Source of the DNA: Cephalopachus bancanus
Taxonomy: Eukaryota; Chordata; Mammalia; Primates; Tarsiidae
Direction of reading: 5' to 3'
Length of the DNA: 64,000 nucleotides
Assembly (NCBI GenBank): GCA_027257055.1
Contig: JAPVLO010000182.1
Span: 6,386,001-6,450,000 of the forward strand
Shown: piece after piece, positions 61,371 to 64,000 of the stretch
Layout: every line of letters starts with the position of its first letter
How positions within the stretch are numbered: the first letter of the stretch is position 1
Position numbers and translations under genes: made by a program
Notes under the pieces: generated by a model
Databases searched by the model: none
What the model saw: the letters and a program-made list of their open reading frames with translations, nothing else
What the model was told of the DNA's origin: nothing

Positions 61371-62333
61371 TAGGGAGTTCTCTTGCCCTGTTTTTTTATT
61401 TTATTTTATTTTTAAACCTCATTCCTCCCACGTTTCCTTCTCAGGCCCCGCCCACCCACTGCCATCACCCTGTGACCCTCTCTGTCCTGTAGAGAGGAGG
61501 CGAGGGGAAGAACTTGGAGTTCAACGCACGAAGCGTCAAAGAACCCAGAGCAAAGAGACCACATCCCTTCTGCCAAAAGTTAGTCTCTTGCAAGCAAGGA
61601 AATCTAAGACTGAAATAGGCAAACCAACCAGCAATGTCACAGGAAAACCAAGATGGAAAGAGAGGCCATTTATCAGAGGGCCTCCACCCTGAGCCAACTA
61701 ACCCTCCACCTAGACCTCCCCATGGTACACAAATATTTGTGTCCTGGAAGAGGAGAGAGACAAGGCAAGCTGTAGTGTGTAGGTCATCCTGGTCCAGCGG
61801 CTAGCAGATTTTTATGGTACTTTCGTGTCAGCCCTGACACAGAAGAATGTGGTCTGTACAGCAGCCAGCCTCCCCCTCCCTCCCCCTAAGCTCCCTGCCA
61901 ACCCCGAGCCCATCTGGCCCTCATTCCTTCTCATCAGGTGTCCCCTGTTGCCACGTTCCCCTCTCCTGTCTGAGTTGACACCTACTCATTCTCCATGACT
62001 AGTTAACATCCTCCTTTCTAGACAAAGTCCCTGAGACCTTGAAGGCCCCTCCAGGGCTGCACTGAAACCTGGGATGGAGAGCTTTCCGTGGACTCCACTT
62101 GGCCTTGGGACGAGGGAATTCAAGTAGGAAGATAGCCCTGGGATGAGAGGCGCCAGGGCAAGAAGCTCAAACATTCATCTCTCTCTGACCAGCAGCGACC
62201 TGGTGTTGCCCTCAGTCTTAACTGACCTGAGAAACACCAGTGATTATTTTGAAAGACTGTCATTTTAGAGTTGCTGATGGTCTGGACCTGACACAGCTTA
62301 GGTCACCAACATCCTTACCGATGGCACTGGCTT

Positions 62334-62618
62334 TTGTTTTTGTTTTTTGAGTTGGGGTCTCACTCTGTCACCCAGACTGGAGTTAGAGTGCAGTGGCATG
62401 ATTATGGCTCACCGCAGCCTCACCTCTTGGATCCAGGCGATCCTTCCGCCTCAGCCTCCTGAGTAGCCAGGACTACAGGCATGTGCTTAACTAATTTTTT
62501 TATTTCCTGTAGAGACAAGGTCTCTCCATGTTGCCTAGGATGGTCTCGAACTCCTGGGCTCAATCAGTCTTCCTGTCTTTGTCTCCTGGGATTACAGAAA
62601 TGAGCCACTGCCCTCAGC
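62334..62618 (-). mobile_element. Alu
   Basis: Reverse dimer, diverged. Confidence 0.93.
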
Positions 62619-62628
62619 CCCTACAAGG

Positions 62629-62947
<319 letters not shown>

Positions 62948-63576
62948 TAACTGAATAACTGATCATCTTCCTCAGGAACAGTGGGGACTCTGAGATCGGT
63001 ACATTGCCTACCCTTCACGGAAGGCAACTGTGGTTCTTAATGGCATTTGTTTTCTCGTGTTACCTAAGAACTGCTGCAGCTGTGGCCTTCTGTGGGGCTT
63101 GTGGGGCCATTTCCCTGCATATGGGGGAGGGGCCCCTCCTCGGTGGGGGAGGAGAGAGTTGCCACCTGAGATGGAAAGGGGGAAGCCACCCTCCACCTCA
63201 GCTGAGCATGAACCAGCCCGTCCCACCGAAATGAGGCCTGAGGGGGAGGCCCTAGCCGGGTGAGAAGAGTGGCTGGGATCTCAGCCAGGAGGGAGACAGG
63301 CTGCTAGGAGACCAGAGGTAAACGTGGATAGAAGAGAGGATGCTATTTCACAGAACTGGGCCGAGAGCGGCCAAGGGAGAACCTGGGCAGGGGCTTGTGC
63401 AAGTGCCCGCGTCCTTTGGGGCTCAGTCTGAAGGCATTGTCACGTGCACCGTCTGTGGTTGTTGCCTTTTGTTCACCCTTAGAATTTACAGAGGTTCTTT
63501 TGTGCATCGCCAGGCTATTCCAGAGACGCAACAGGAGCCAGGAGTAGGGTTTGGGCCTGCACTGGGGTTGGAGTTT

Positions 63577-63869
63577 TGTTGTTGTTGTTGTGGAGTTGGA
63601 GTCTCACTCTGTCGCCCGGACTGGAGTGCAGTGGACGCTCCCGGCCACCGCAGCCTCCACCTGCCGGGCTCCGGCGATCCTTCCGCCTCAGCCTTCCGAG
63701 TAGCCGGAATTACAGGCATGCGCTACCACGCCCGGCTGATTTTTTTATTTTTTGTAGAGATGAGGTCTTGCCAAGTTGCCCGGGCGGGTCTCGAACCCGC
63801 GGGCTCAGGCAATCCACTCACCTCCGCCTCCCAAAGCGCCGGATTACAGGCTGAGCCACCGAGCCCGGC
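63577..63869 (-). mobile_element. Alu, young strepsirrhine type
   Basis: GGGGTTGGAGTTTT is an exact duplication on both sides; the tail became (TTG)n. Confidence 0.97.
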
Positions 63870-64000
63870 TGGGGTTGGAGTTTTAAAGAGAGTGCAGGGA
63901 CAGAACACGAAGGGACAGCTAGCCCCAAAGGGAGAAAAAAGGGTAAAATCCAGCGGGAGAGACAGGGACTACCACCTTGACCGCCTCCTACCCAGGTGGC

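Overview
This is a mammalian nuclear DNA window, and more precisely a primate one. It contains about 50 Alu copies, a full-length Tigger1 DNA transposon, and MIR, L2, L1, MER5 and MaLR-LTR relics. Many Alus have features unlike monkey or ape AluS/AluY. They begin CTCGGTGGCTCAGCCTG, carry ACAATAAATCAAAAAAT in the linker, have GTCGAGGCTGCGGTGGCC in the right arm, and end ACTCCAACTC before the poly-A. I read these as strepsirrhine Alus. No galago/loris tRNA-Alu chimeras were noticed, so a lemur is the best guess. The species is an inference, not a direct observation.

The only protein-coding gene I can support is SYT6 (synaptotagmin-6), on the + strand and cut off by the right edge. Three coding exons are visible: exon 1 (29797-29959; N-terminal cysteine region), exon 2 (45080-45428; transmembrane segment and linker) and exon 3 (47754-48312; rest of the linker and the whole C2A domain). 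Their reading phases join cleanly to give 357 residues, ending just before the C2B domain. C2B must lie beyond position 64000.

Layout: 1-27900 is upstream intergenic DNA, mostly nested retrotransposons, including a long L2 (about 7.6-11.1 kb) broken by an LTR, a hAT-like MITE and an Alu. A GC-rich CpG-island region covers about 28.0-31.1 kb and holds exon 1. It contains a 19/21 match to the REST/NRSF RE1 site (28349-28369), an RFX X-box palindrome (29121-29134), and an E-box, GC-box and ATTAAAA cluster just upstream of the start codon. Intron 1 (29960-45079) holds a polypyrimidine tract, AT-rich TAATTA-containing DNA that looks like an enhancer, and a Tigger1 copy (40650-44390) with six Alus inside it. 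Intron 2 (45429-47753) is short and Alu/MIR-rich. Intron 3 runs from 48313 to the window end and includes a tiny U2 snRNA retropseudogene with perfect 14-bp target duplications (56311-56370).

The gene reads as a neuronal/secretory calcium-sensor gene. A REST site in its CpG-island promoter region would fit neuron-restricted expression. I found no new multi-gene system. The most interesting items are the RE1 and X-box elements, the intact Tigger1 outline, the U2 micro-insertion, and an unclassified dispersed repeat of about 220 bp present twice (12202-12422 and 16082-16304).
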